A stretch of DNA of 64,000 nucleotides from Solimonas sp040377605 (GCA_040377605.1 JBEIOK010000001.1:54938-118937), one strand, 5' to 3'. Shown: positions 16,920-25,485, counted from the stretch's first letter. The notes: generated from the sequence alone by a model not told the origin. Numbers and translations: made by a program.

Positions 16920-17445
16920 ACACGCGCGGATCCAGCGCGAGGACCGCCTGATCGCCGGCCTGGCGGCGCTGGCCGTGGTCATTCACGTCCTGGAGGCCGG
17001 ATTCCCGTCGCCGGTGCCGGGGGTCAAACCCGGGCTGGCCAACGCCGTCACCCTGATCGTGCTGATGCGCCACGGCTGGCGCGCGGCGGTCTGGGTGGCA
17101 GCGCTGCGCGTGCTCGCCGGCAGCCTGCTGGTCGGCAGCTTCCTGGCCCCCGGCTTCTGGCTGTCCCTGTCCGGCGCGGCCGCCAGCCTGCTCGCGCTGG
17201 GGCTGGGCTGGGGCTGGAACCGCACGCTGCCGGCGTTGCGTCTGTCGCCCCTCGGCCTGTCGGTGCTGGCCGCGCTGGCCCACATGGGCGGCCAGTTCTT
17301 CGTCGCCTGGCGGGTGTTCCTGCCACACCCGGGCCTGCTGACCCTGCTGCCGTTGCTGATGAGCGCGGCGCTGATCTTCGGTGCGGTCACCGGCGCCGTC
17401 GCGGCAGGCATCCTGCGCCGCCTGCCGCCGGCTGATGCGCGCTGA
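16903..17445 (+). CDS. Gx transporter family membrane protein (heptaprenyl-PP synthase component I-like)
   Basis: A 180-residue integral membrane protein with five to six hydrophobic helices. The signature PGVKPGLANAVTLIVL near residue 39 identifies PF07456 (Hpre_diP_synt_I, also called Gx transporter). The name is historical; a transport or quinone/flavin-related role is suspected in the family but not established. The start overlaps the preceding NusG_II gene by 17 nt, placing it third in an apbE-NusG_II-Gx operon. I cannot say which electron-transfer complex it serves. Confidence 0.82.
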   Translation: MASATEHARIQREDRLIAGLAALAVVIHVLEAGFPSPVPGVKPGLANAVTLIVLMRHGWRAAVWVAALRVLAGSLLVGSFLAPGFWLSLSGAAASLLALGLGWGWNRTLPALRLSPLGLSVLAALAHMGGQFFVAWRVFLPHPGLLTLLPLLMSAALIFGAVTGAVAAGILRRLPPADAR

Positions 17446-17502
17446 GGTGCCGCTCGACGGCGCAGCTTGTAGAGCGTGCGCTCGCAGGGCAATACTCGGG
17501 CC

Positions 17503-18066
17503 ATGAGTGACCCAGACGCCTATCTCAAGAACCAGTTCCTGGTGGCCATGCCCAGCCTGGACGACGAAAACTTCAATCACACGGTCTCGCTGCTGTGCGA
17601 GCACAACGATGCCGGCGCCATCGGCCTGGTGATCAACAAGCCGACCGAACTGAAGCTCAGCGAGATGATGGACCAGATGGGGCTGGAGCACGACGCCCTG
17701 GATGCGGAGGACCCGGTGTTCTGGGGCGGACCGGTGCAGCCCGAGCGCGGCTTCGTGATTCACCGCAAGCCCGGCGACTGGGAATCGAGCATGCAGTTGC
17801 GGGACGACCTCTACATCACCACGTCGCGCGACATCCTGCGCGCGATCGGCAAGGGCGAAGGCCCGAAGGATTACTTCGTGGCGCTGGGCTATGCGGGCTG
17901 GGGTGCCGGTCAGCTCGAGAGCGAGATTCTGCACAATGCCTGGCTCAACACGCCGGTCAGTGAGCAGGTGCTGTTCCAGACGCCCGTCCGCGACCGCTGG
18001 CAGGCAGCCACCCGTCTGCTCGGGATTGATGTCAGCCAGATCAGCGGCGACGCGGGTCACGCCTGA
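17503..18066 (+). CDS. yqgE: YqgE/AlgH family protein
   Basis: A 187-residue cytosolic protein of the AlgH/UPF0301 family, using the ATG at 17503 since the conserved family N-terminus (LKNQFLVAMPSLDDENF) begins right after it; a GTG nine codons upstream is also open. Other conserved parts are HNDAGAIGLVINKP, VFWGGPVQPERGFVIH and YFVALGYAGWGAGQLE. The biochemical function is unresolved. As in Pseudomonas and Escherichia it directly precedes ruvX. Confidence 0.93.
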   Translation: MSDPDAYLKNQFLVAMPSLDDENFNHTVSLLCEHNDAGAIGLVINKPTELKLSEMMDQMGLEHDALDAEDPVFWGGPVQPERGFVIHRKPGDWESSMQLRDDLYITTSRDILRAIGKGEGPKDYFVALGYAGWGAGQLESEILHNAWLNTPVSEQVLFQTPVRDRWQAATRLLGIDVSQISGDAGHA

Positions 18067-18109
18067 TCCCCCGCCTGCGGACGCCCTCGCCGGCGACCGT
18101 CCCGCATCC

Positions 18110-18535
18110 ATGACCCACACTGCGACCTATCTGGCCTTCGATTACGGCGCGCGCCGGATCGGCGTGGCCGTCGGCGACAATCTGACACGCCGTGCGCGGG
18201 CCCTGACGGCGATTGCCAGCGGCGACTGGGCGGCCGTGGATCGGGTGCTCGCCGAATGGCGGCCGGCCGCGCTGGTGCTGGGGCTGCCGCTGGATGAGGA
18301 CGGCAGCGAGCAGGCCATCACCACCGCGACGCGGCGCTTCTCGCGCGCGCTGACCGAGCGCTACCACCTGCCCGTGCATGAGTGCGATGAGCGCTACAGC
18401 TCCCGCGCAGCCGACGAGGCCCTGCGCAGCGCGCGCGCCAGCGGTCAGATGAGCCGCCGCGTCCGCAAGGGCGATCGCGACGGTGAAGCAGCGCGCGTGA
18501 TCCTGGAGCAGTGGCTGTCCGAGCAACCGGCCTGA
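18110..18535 (+). CDS. ruvX: Holliday junction resolvase-like protein RuvX (YqgF)
   Basis: A 141-residue RNase H-fold protein, normal for YqgF/RuvX. The start is the ATG at 18110, followed by the first acidic motif in AFDYGARRIGVAVGD. VLGLPLDEDG and DERYSSRAADEAL follow. In E. coli YqgF is needed for processing the 5' end of pre-16S rRNA; a role in recombination has also been proposed. It lies in the conserved order yqgE-ruvX-pyrB. Confidence 0.93.
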   Translation: MTHTATYLAFDYGARRIGVAVGDNLTRRARALTAIASGDWAAVDRVLAEWRPAALVLGLPLDEDGSEQAITTATRRFSRALTERYHLPVHECDERYSSRAADEALRSARASGQMSRRVRKGDRDGEAARVILEQWLSEQPA

Positions 18536-18579
18536 AACTTCCCTTGTACCGGGGCCCTGGGCGACAATCCCGCCTCAGC

Positions 18580-19584
18580 ATGACCCCTAACCTCCAACTC
18601 GACGCCCGCGGCCACCTGCGCCATCTGCTGACGCTCGAAGGCTTGCCCCGCGAACTGCTGATCGATCTGCTCGACACCGCGGAGGATCTCGAAAAACGTC
18701 TGCGCGGGCCGGAGAAGAAGCTCGATCTGCTGTCCGGCCGCACGATCGTCAATCTGTTCTTCGAGGCCAGCACACGCACGCGCACGACCTTCGAACTGGC
18801 TGCCAAGCGCCTGTCCGCCGATGTGCTGAACCTGCAGATCGCGGCGTCCAGCACCTCCAAGGGCGAAACGCTGTTCGACACGCTCAAGACGCTGGAGGCG
18901 ATGCAGGCCGACATGTTCGTGGTCCGCCACGAGGCCAGCGGTGCGGCACACTTCTTCGCGGAGCACGCGGCCCCCGGCGTCGCCATCCTCAATGCCGGAG
19001 ACGGCCGCCATGCGCACCCGACGCAGGGGCTGCTCGACCTGTTCACGATCCGCCGCTACAAGGGTCCGGAAAGTGACTGCTTCCGGCATCTGACCGTCGC
19101 CATCGTCGGCGACGTGCTGCACTCCCGTGTGGCGCGCTCCAACATCCACGGCCTGCGAGCGCTGGGCACCCGAGAGATTCGCGTGGTGGCCCCGCCAACG
19201 CTGGTACCGGCCGGCATCGAGGCGATGGGCGTCACCGTTTTCCACGAACTGGAAGCGGGCCTGGCCGGCGCGGATGTCGTGATCCTGCTGCGGCTGCAGA
19301 AGGAGCGCATGCTTGGCGCCTTCCTACCTTCGCTGGGCGAGTTTCACCGCGATTTCGGCCTCACCCGCGAGCGCCTGGCGCGCCTGAAACCGGATGCCAT
19401 CATCATGCACCCGGGGCCGATCAATCGCGGTGTCGAGATCGAGGGCGATGTCGCCTACGGGCCTCGCTCGGTCATCCTGCAGCAGGTGCAGCACGGCATT
19501 GCCGTGCGCATGGCCGTGATGTCGAAAATCCTCGCGCCGCCGCCCGCCCGATCTGCGCGCCGCAGCCTGCGGAGGCGCGCATGA
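18580..19584 (+). CDS. pyrB: aspartate carbamoyltransferase catalytic subunit
   Basis: A 334-residue ATCase of the long class B type. It condenses carbamoyl phosphate with aspartate in pyrimidine synthesis. The carbamoyl-phosphate site FFEASTRTRTTFELA, the HPTQGLLDL segment, and MHPGPINRGVEI are intact. The ATG at 18580 was chosen because the family N-terminus (LRHLLTLEGL) follows; an upstream start would overlap ruvX. The gene overlaps pyrC' by ATGA, as in Pseudomonas, where PyrB and inactive PyrC' form a dodecamer. No pyrR or pyrI regulatory gene is next to it. Confidence 0.96.
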   Translation: MTPNLQLDARGHLRHLLTLEGLPRELLIDLLDTAEDLEKRLRGPEKKLDLLSGRTIVNLFFEASTRTRTTFELAAKRLSADVLNLQIAASSTSKGETLFDTLKTLEAMQADMFVVRHEASGAAHFFAEHAAPGVAILNAGDGRHAHPTQGLLDLFTIRRYKGPESDCFRHLTVAIVGDVLHSRVARSNIHGLRALGTREIRVVAPPTLVPAGIEAMGVTVFHELEAGLAGADVVILLRLQKERMLGAFLPSLGEFHRDFGLTRERLARLKPDAIIMHPGPINRGVEIEGDVAYGPRSVILQQVQHGIAVRMAVMSKILAPPPARSARRSLRRRA

Positions 19585-20930
19585 GCAAGAAAGTCGTTGC
19601 CGGTGACTGGTCGGCCGCCAGCCGCGCCCGCCCGGCCACTGCCGGGCACGGCGACAGCCTGCTGATCGCCGGCGCCCGGCTGCTCGACCCCGAATCGGGG
19701 CTCGACGCCGTCGGCTACGTGGGCATTCGTGACGGCAGGATCCAGCATGTCGGCAGCGGCAAGCCGCGGGACCGCTATGAGGCCACGCTCGAAGCCGATG
19801 GCCTCTGGCTGCAGCCGGGCCTGATCGATCTGTGTGCGCGATTCCGCGAGCCCGGACAGACGCACAAGGCCAGCTTCCGCTCGGAAACGGCAGCCGCCCA
19901 GGCCGGCGGCATCACCGAGGTGGTGCTGCCGCCGGACACGCACCCGGTGGTCGATACCACGGCGATGGTGCTGCGCCTGCAGCGTCTCGCGCGCGCCACC
20001 GGCGGTCTGCACGTGCATCTGCTGGGGGCGCTGACCAAGGGACTCTCCGGCGAGGCCCTGGCTGAGCTGTCGTCGCTCAAGTCGGCCGGCGCCATCGGCG
20101 TCAGTAACGGCATGGCACCGGTGCGGGACTCGCTGATCGCGCGGCGCGCGCTGGAGTACGCCAAGGGCCTGAACCTGCGCGTGCACGTCTTCGCCCAGGA
20201 CGCCGCCCTGGCGGCCGGAGGCTGCGCCCACGAGGGTGCGGTGGCCACGCGTCTGGGGCTCTCGCCGATCCCGGCGGCTGCCGAAGTGGCGGCCATCCGC
20301 TTCTGGATCACGCTGGTCGAAGACACCGGCGCTCAGGTGCATTTCTGCCGGCTGTCGACCGCGCGCGGCGCCGGCCTGATCGAATCGGCGCAGAAGCGCG
20401 GCCTGCCGGTGACGGCGGATGTCGCGGCTCATCAGCTGTTCCTGACGGAAGCCGACATCGACGGCTTCAACGCCCAGTGCCACGTGCTGCCGCCGCTGCG
20501 CGGCGAGGCCGATCGCGAGGCCCTGCGCGCTGCCGTGGCGCGCGGAGTGATCGGCGCGATCTGTTCGGACCATCAGCCGCACGAAGCAGACGCCAAGACC
20601 CATCCGTTTCCGATGACCGAGCCCGGCCTCTCGGCCCTGGAGACCCTGCTGCCGCTGACGCTGGCACTGGTGCACGAGGGCCTGCTGACACCCCTGCAGG
20701 CGGCCGCGCGCCTGAGCCTGGGCCCGGCGGCCATCGCAGGCCTGGACAGCGGTCGCCTGAAGACCGGCGCCGTTGCCCATCTGACCCTGATCGACCCGCA
20801 GCTCGAGTGGACGCTGCGCGCCGAAAGCCTGGTCAGCGCCGGAGCCAACACGCCGTTCCTGGGGCGCAGCTTCCGCGGCCGCGCGGTGCGCACCTTGCAT
20901 CAGGGCCTCAGCGTTTTTGCTGCGCATTGA
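19581..20930 (+). CDS. pyrC': dihydroorotase-like PyrC', probably non-catalytic
   Basis: A 449-residue type I dihydroorotase homologue, overlapping pyrB by ATGA. The metal-binding HxH of active enzymes (LHVHLREPG) reads LCARFREPG here, so both His are replaced (C85, R87). The usual HH near the third site is AHQLF. Only the late SDHQPH resembles the active family. This matches the inactive PyrC' described in Pseudomonas putida, whose role is to hold ATCase in its dodecameric form. A true dihydroorotase must be elsewhere in the genome. An active enzyme is unlikely unless metal binding is unconventional. Confidence 0.9.
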   Translation: MSKKVVAGDWSAASRARPATAGHGDSLLIAGARLLDPESGLDAVGYVGIRDGRIQHVGSGKPRDRYEATLEADGLWLQPGLIDLCARFREPGQTHKASFRSETAAAQAGGITEVVLPPDTHPVVDTTAMVLRLQRLARATGGLHVHLLGALTKGLSGEALAELSSLKSAGAIGVSNGMAPVRDSLIARRALEYAKGLNLRVHVFAQDAALAAGGCAHEGAVATRLGLSPIPAAAEVAAIRFWITLVEDTGAQVHFCRLSTARGAGLIESAQKRGLPVTADVAAHQLFLTEADIDGFNAQCHVLPPLRGEADREALRAAVARGVIGAICSDHQPHEADAKTHPFPMTEPGLSALETLLPLTLALVHEGLLTPLQAAARLSLGPAAIAGLDSGRLKTGAVAHLTLIDPQLEWTLRAESLVSAGANTPFLGRSFRGRAVRTLHQGLSVFAAH

Positions 20931-20951
20931 GTCCGCCTCGGGCGCCACCGC

Positions 20952-20977
20952 TTGAGCCGGCGCGGGTGGTATATAGT
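20952..20977 (+). promoter_or_regulatory. possible promoter of pilH (extended -10)
   Basis: Between pyrC' and pilH, TGG followed by TATATAGT (20970-20977) resembles an extended -10 element. TTGAGC at 20952-20957 is a possible -35 but the 14-nt spacer to TATAGT is short. The downstream leader carries AGGGAGAA just before the pilH ATG. Weak call from pattern only. Confidence 0.35.
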
Positions 20978-21031
20978 GCGGCGAACATCGGAAAGTCGGT
21001 CCCGCAGAGGACCGTACGCTAGGGAGAAACT

Positions 21032-21397
21032 ATGGCTCGGGTCTTGATCGTGGACGATTCACCCACGGATGTGCAGAACCTCAAGAACATGCTGCAGAAG
21101 GCCGGTCACACGGTCTTCGAGTGCACGTCCGGACAGGAAGCGCTGGAGCGGGTCAAGGCCGACAAGCCTGAGGCTGTGATCATGGACGTGGTGATGCCGG
21201 GCGTGAACGGCTTCCAGGCCACGCGCTCACTTTCCAAGGATCCGCTGACCGCACACATTCCGGTCATCGTCGTCAGCAGCAAGAATCAGGAAACCGACCG
21301 CGTCTGGGCCCTGCGCCAGGGCGCACGCGAGTATCTGGTCAAACCCGTCAAGGAAGCGGATCTGCTGGCCAAGATCAGGACCGTGCTCGGCGGCTGA
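21032..21397 (+). CDS. pilH: twitching-motility response regulator PilH
   Basis: A 121-residue single receiver domain. Motifs are VLIVDDSPTD, phosphoacceptor D52 in IMDVVMPGVNGFQATR, VVSSKNQETDRVWALRQGA and K104 in YLVKPV. The GFQATR and QETDRVW segments are characteristic of PilH rather than PilG. PilH acts as a phosphate sink or a retraction-controlling regulator with ChpA. It lies directly upstream of pilJ, but both are separated from pilG-pilI-chpA by the gsh/apb/pyr block. An AGGGAGAA Shine-Dalgarno sits about 4 nt before the ATG. Confidence 0.93.
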   Translation: MARVLIVDDSPTDVQNLKNMLQKAGHTVFECTSGQEALERVKADKPEAVIMDVVMPGVNGFQATRSLSKDPLTAHIPVIVVSSKNQETDRVWALRQGAREYLVKPVKEADLLAKIRTVLGG

Positions 21398-21466
21398 GCT
21401 GCACGGATAGGGTCGCTGCCGCGCCCTTGAGACCTTTACGTAGCGGCATGGTGCTTGCGGCATAAA

Positions 21467-21516
21467 GCCGGAATCCGGCGCAGGTCCTGATAGGACCGGC
21501 TGACCGGGCAACCGGT
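21467..21516 (+). promoter_or_regulatory. structured leader of pilJ: three consecutive hairpins
   Basis: The 150-bp pilH-pilJ spacer contains three small perfect stem-loops in a row: GCCGG-AAT-CCGGC (21467-21479), GGTCCT-GAT-AGGACC (21483-21497) and ACCGG-GCAA-CCGGT (21503-21516), the last with a GNRA tetraloop. None is followed by a T-run, so they do not look like terminators. The pilJ Shine-Dalgarno (GGGGAGGAG) lies ~25 nt downstream. They could be an RNA regulatory or stabilising element; no known riboswitch core could be matched by eye. Confidence 0.45.
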
Positions 21517-21547
21517 GCCGTTTCGTTGAAGTGACTGGGGAGGAGAA

Positions 21548-23548
21548 ATGGCTGACAAGAAGACGAGTGGATCGCGCCGGGAATTTGCGCTGCTGTTCGT
21601 ATCCCTGTTCCTGCTGGTGGTCTCGCTGCTGGGCTTTTTGTTCATCCAGCGTGCGGTCGAGCAGGACGATACCTGGGTCGAGCTGGCGCGCTCGCTGTCC
21701 AACGACATCGGCGAGCTGGTGCAGATCGGCGAGGATGCCACCCGCGGCATCAAGCCTGATTTCCTGACGCTGAGTGCACGCGCCGAGGATTTTGGCTTGA
21801 CCGTGCAAGCGCTGGCACAAGGTGACAGCGACGCCGGCATCACCGCCGCACCGAGTGCGGTGCAGGACGAAGTCGCAGCCGTCGACGCGGCCTGGAAGCA
21901 ACTTCAGCTGACCGTCAAATCGCTGACCGATGGCGAAGAAGCTTACAACCGCACCGGCGCGATCACGTCCACGATCGTCAACGCCGTCCACAACCCCGAC
22001 GATGCGCAGAAGGATCTGTTCGAGCTCTACGAGCAGATTGCCGAGCGCCTCGGCTCGCGCGGTGGCCGCAATCCCGCCATCGAGCAGATCGCACGTCTCG
22101 AACGCATGGCCTCGACGGCCAAGAACGTGCTGGCCGCAGGCCGTGACGCGCAGAATGCGGTCACCGTGCTCGATGCCGAGATCCAGGCCTTCGCCAAGAT
22201 CAACGATGCCCTGCTGGGCGACAGCGCGGTTGCCGGCGCTGCGCGCCAGGCCGGCGATCAGTTCAGCGCCGTGTTGCAGGCGCGCGAGCAGCTGGCCGCC
22301 GATGCCCCGGCCGTCAATCGTCTGCAGGAGGCTGCCGGCCAGTTGCAGGGCGCGGCCGCCAACGTCATCGCCACCGCCAAGGCGCTGGAGCAGCGCCTGA
22401 TCGACACGCAGAACCGGCAGGAAGCCCTGCCCTACGTGCTGATCGGCATGATCTTCATCTCGGTCATCCTGCTGGTGATCTACGTCACCCTGAACGTGCG
22501 CAACGTACGCGGCCGCATCCAGTTCGCGGAAGATCGCGACGCCCGGCAGCAGCAGGCGATTCTGTCGCTGCTCGACGAGATCACCAATCTGGCCGACGGC
22601 GACCTGACCGTCGACGTGACCGTGACCGAGGATTTCACCGGCGCGATCGCCGACTCGATCAACTACACCGTGCAGAACATGCGCAACCTGGTCGGCACGA
22701 TCAACAGCACCTCCGCCGAAATTGCGACCGCCGCGTCAAATACCCAGTTCACCGCGCTGAAGATGAATGAGGCCTCGGAGCGCCAGGCACGAGAAATCAC
22801 CGCGGTAACCGGCACCATCGCGGCCACTTCGCAGTCGATGCAGCAGGTGGCCGCCAACGCCGAAATGCTGGCCCAGCAGGCCCAGCAGTCGGTGCAGATC
22901 GCGCACAACGGCGCCGATACGGTGAACCGCACGATCATGGGCATGACCGCGCTGCGCGAGCAGATCCAGGACACCGCCAAGCGCATCAAGCGCCTGGGCG
23001 AGTCCTCGCAGGAAATCGGCAACATCATCGAGTTCATCAACGACATCGCCGAGCAGACCAACACGCTGGCACTCAATGCCTCGATCCAGGCCGCCATGGC
23101 CGGCGAGCAGGGGCGCGGTTTCGCGGTCGTCGCCGATGAAGTCCAGCGCCTCGCCGAGCGTGCCGCCAACGCCACCCGCCAGGTCGAAAACCTGGTCAAG
23201 ACGATTCAGGCCGATACCAACGAGGCCATCGTCTCGATGGAGCGATCGACCCAGAACGTGGTGGTCGGCGCCAAGAGTGCCGAAGAAGCCGGTCAGGCCC
23301 TGAACAAGATCGAGGGATCGTCGCAGGAGCTTGCCAAGCTGATCGGCCAGATTTCCGAGTCGGCCCGCAACCAGTCGGCGCAAGCCACACGCATCGCTGG
23401 TACCATGCAGGTCATTCGTGACATCGCGGTGCAGACTTCCGGCTCGGCCAACCAGACCGCCGAGGCCGTCGGCGAGCTCAATACCCTGTCGGAGAAGCTG
23501 CGCGAGTCGGTGGCCGGCTTCAAGCTGCCGGACGGCCAGGCGGCCTGA
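21548..23548 (+). CDS. pilJ: type IV pilus methyl-accepting chemoreceptor PilJ
   Basis: A 666-residue chemoreceptor with a strong Shine-Dalgarno (GGGGAGGAG). Membrane helix 1 is about residues 12-33 and helix 2 about 296-318, with a ~260-residue periplasmic region rich in helices between them. A HAMP-like region follows (ITNLADGDLTVDV), then the signalling coiled-coil with the hairpin tip around 494-540 (INDIAEQTNTLALNASIQ, GEQGRGFAVVADEVQRLAE). The periplasmic part and length fit PilJ, the receptor feeding the ChpA kinase. No pilK methyltransferase gene follows; a rho-independent terminator does. Confidence 0.93.
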   Translation: MADKKTSGSRREFALLFVSLFLLVVSLLGFLFIQRAVEQDDTWVELARSLSNDIGELVQIGEDATRGIKPDFLTLSARAEDFGLTVQALAQGDSDAGITAAPSAVQDEVAAVDAAWKQLQLTVKSLTDGEEAYNRTGAITSTIVNAVHNPDDAQKDLFELYEQIAERLGSRGGRNPAIEQIARLERMASTAKNVLAAGRDAQNAVTVLDAEIQAFAKINDALLGDSAVAGAARQAGDQFSAVLQAREQLAADAPAVNRLQEAAGQLQGAAANVIATAKALEQRLIDTQNRQEALPYVLIGMIFISVILLVIYVTLNVRNVRGRIQFAEDRDARQQQAILSLLDEITNLADGDLTVDVTVTEDFTGAIADSINYTVQNMRNLVGTINSTSAEIATAASNTQFTALKMNEASERQAREITAVTGTIAATSQSMQQVAANAEMLAQQAQQSVQIAHNGADTVNRTIMGMTALREQIQDTAKRIKRLGESSQEIGNIIEFINDIAEQTNTLALNASIQAAMAGEQGRGFAVVADEVQRLAERAANATRQVENLVKTIQADTNEAIVSMERSTQNVVVGAKSAEEAGQALNKIEGSSQELAKLIGQISESARNQSAQATRIAGTMQVIRDIAVQTSGSANQTAEAVGELNTLSEKLRESVAGFKLPDGQAA

Positions 23549-23580
23549 GAAGCCCGCCAGAATCGCGGAAGTTCCCGCAA

Positions 23581-23604
23581 ACCCCGGCCAGCGCCGGGGT
23601 TTTT
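23581..23604 (+). terminator. rho-independent terminator after pilJ
   Basis: Perfect 8-bp stem ACCCCGGC / GCCGGGGT with loop CAGC, ending in a run of T, 32 nt after the pilJ stop. The following 23605-23781 stretch is the pckA leader; it contains TTAG-N8-CTAA around 23632-23647 but no convincing promoter. Confidence 0.9.
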
Positions 23605-23781
23605 CATGTCCGGGGCCGCTAAGTGGGTGACTTAGCAAAAAAACTAACGTCGCAATAGCGCCGTTTTGCTTGCGTGAGCCCGCCCCCCTCCTTACCATTT
23701 GCACCCTTCGCGCGGCCGCGGCCGCTCCGAGGGCGCCGTCTGCGCCCTCCCATACCGGTTTTCCGTTACCGAGGTATTTGC

Positions 23782-25434
23782 ATGACCTTCCAGGCCGATC
23801 TCGAGAAACTTCTTGGGCTCAAGACTGTTAGCTACAAATACAACCTGTCCAAGGCCGAGCTGTTCCACGAGGCCATCGCCAACGACAAGGGCCGCGTGCG
23901 TCGCGGCGGCCCCAGCAACGAGCAGAAAGCGTTCCCCACCAAGCTGGGTGTCAACGGCCCGCTGGTCTATTACACCGACCCGGACTGCACCGGCCGCCGC
24001 ACCAAGGATACCTACGCCGTCCAGTGGCCGGAGATCGCCGACGAGATCTGGTTCAAGGCCGACCTGAACCCGTACAACACCGAGAAGTACGAAGCGCTGC
24101 TCAAGCGCGTCGTGCAACACCTGAACGACAAGCGGGCGCAGCTGTACGTGAAGGACCTCTTCATGGGTTCCGATCCCGACTTCGCCGTGCCGTACCGCTT
24201 CGTCGGCGAGTATGCGACGCACGCGATGTTCTGCCACAACATGTTCCCGAAGGACCTGCCGGGCGTGAAGGACATCGACGCGCGCCGCTGGACGATGCTC
24301 AACGTGCCGAGCTTCGTTTGCGAGCCCGAGCGTGACGGCTCGCGCGCCGAAGCCGCGGTCATCATCGACACGCGCAACAAGATCTGCCTCGTCGCCGGCC
24401 GCGCCGACTACTGCGGCGTCAACAAGAAGACCATCTTCACCGTCGGCAACTACCTGCTGCCGAAGGAAGGCCGCCTGTCGATGCACTGCTCGGCCAACGT
24501 CGGCAAGAACAACGACGCGGCGATCCTGTTCGGCCTCTCCGGCACCGGCAAGACCACGCTGTCGGCCGACGCCAGCCGCCGCCTGATCGGCGACGACGAG
24601 ACGATCTGGTCCGACAACGGCCTGTGCAACCTCGAGGACGGCTGCTACGCCAAGCTGATCAACCTCGACAAGAAGGCCGAGCCGGTGATCGCCGAGGCGC
24701 TGTCCAAGCCCGGCACCATCATCGAGAACGTGCCGCCGCTGCCGGGCAAGAAGATGGAAGAGTGCCACCCGGACGAGCTCGACCTCGACGACGGCTCGAT
24801 CGCCGAGAACACCCGCTTCAGCTATCCGCTGGACGTGGTGCCGAACGTGATGCCGAACGCGCAGGGCCCGCACCCGCAGACCATCGTGCTGCTGACCGCC
24901 GACGCCTACGGCGTGCTGCCGCCGATCTCGATCCTCGACGCCAAGGACGTGATGTACCACTTCGTCTCCGGCTTCACCGCGCGCGTCGCGGGCACCGAAG
25001 TCGGCGTCAGCGAACCGCAGCCGACGTTCTCGGCCTGCTTCGGCGGCCCGTTCATGGCGCACAAGCCGAACGTCTACGCCAAGCTGCTGGCCGAGAAGAT
25101 GGGCCAGCACAAGGCGCGCTGCATCCTGCTCAACACGGGCTGGAGCGGCGGCAAGTACGGCGTCGGCAAGCGCATGAGCCTCAAGGTCACGCGCGCGCTG
25201 CTCAATGCGGCGCTGGATGGCAAGCTCGACAACGTCGAGACCGAGAAGCTGCCGATCCTGAACCTGACGATCCCCAAGTCCTGCCCGGACGTCGACAGCG
25301 CGATCCTGAACCCACGCAACACCTGGGCCGACAAGGCCGAGTACGACGCCACGGCGACCAAGCTGCGTGACGCCTTCCGCGAAAACTTCAAGAAGAAGGG
25401 CTTCGCCGCCTTTGGAATCGAAGAACGCATCTGA
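23782..25434 (+). CDS. pckA: phosphoenolpyruvate carboxykinase (ATP)
   Basis: A 550-residue ATP-dependent PEPCK. It converts oxaloacetate plus ATP to phosphoenolpyruvate, the entry step of gluconeogenesis. Conserved parts are the phosphate-binding loop GLSGTGKTTLSAD, RRLIGDDETIWSDNG, ENTRFSYPLDVVPN and LNTGWSGGKYGVGKRM. The start is the ATG at 23782, where the family N-terminus begins; an upstream GTG frame is non-coding leader. Codon use is markedly biased (almost no rare codons), consistent with high expression, and this also creates a long open frame on the other strand. The gene has its own terminator. Confidence 0.97.
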   Translation: MTFQADLEKLLGLKTVSYKYNLSKAELFHEAIANDKGRVRRGGPSNEQKAFPTKLGVNGPLVYYTDPDCTGRRTKDTYAVQWPEIADEIWFKADLNPYNTEKYEALLKRVVQHLNDKRAQLYVKDLFMGSDPDFAVPYRFVGEYATHAMFCHNMFPKDLPGVKDIDARRWTMLNVPSFVCEPERDGSRAEAAVIIDTRNKICLVAGRADYCGVNKKTIFTVGNYLLPKEGRLSMHCSANVGKNNDAAILFGLSGTGKTTLSADASRRLIGDDETIWSDNGLCNLEDGCYAKLINLDKKAEPVIAEALSKPGTIIENVPPLPGKKMEECHPDELDLDDGSIAENTRFSYPLDVVPNVMPNAQGPHPQTIVLLTADAYGVLPPISILDAKDVMYHFVSGFTARVAGTEVGVSEPQPTFSACFGGPFMAHKPNVYAKLLAEKMGQHKARCILLNTGWSGGKYGVGKRMSLKVTRALLNAALDGKLDNVETEKLPILNLTIPKSCPDVDSAILNPRNTWADKAEYDATATKLRDAFRENFKKKGFAAFGIEERI

Positions 25435-25459
25435 TGATGTCGCTGCAGTATCGATCAGG

Positions 25460-25485
25460 AAACGGCTGCCTCGGCAGCCGTTTTT
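25460..25485 (+). terminator. rho-independent terminator after pckA
   Basis: Stem AAACGGCTGC / GCAGCCGTTT (10 bp, loop CTCG) followed by T residues, 25 nt after the pckA stop. Confidence 0.92.

Noticed and set aside
21398..21547. Cyclic di-GMP (GEMM) riboswitch before pilJ
   Set aside because: Some fragments look alike (AAAGCC, a GNRA loop), but the conserved core could not be laid out by eye, so I list it only as a structured leader.
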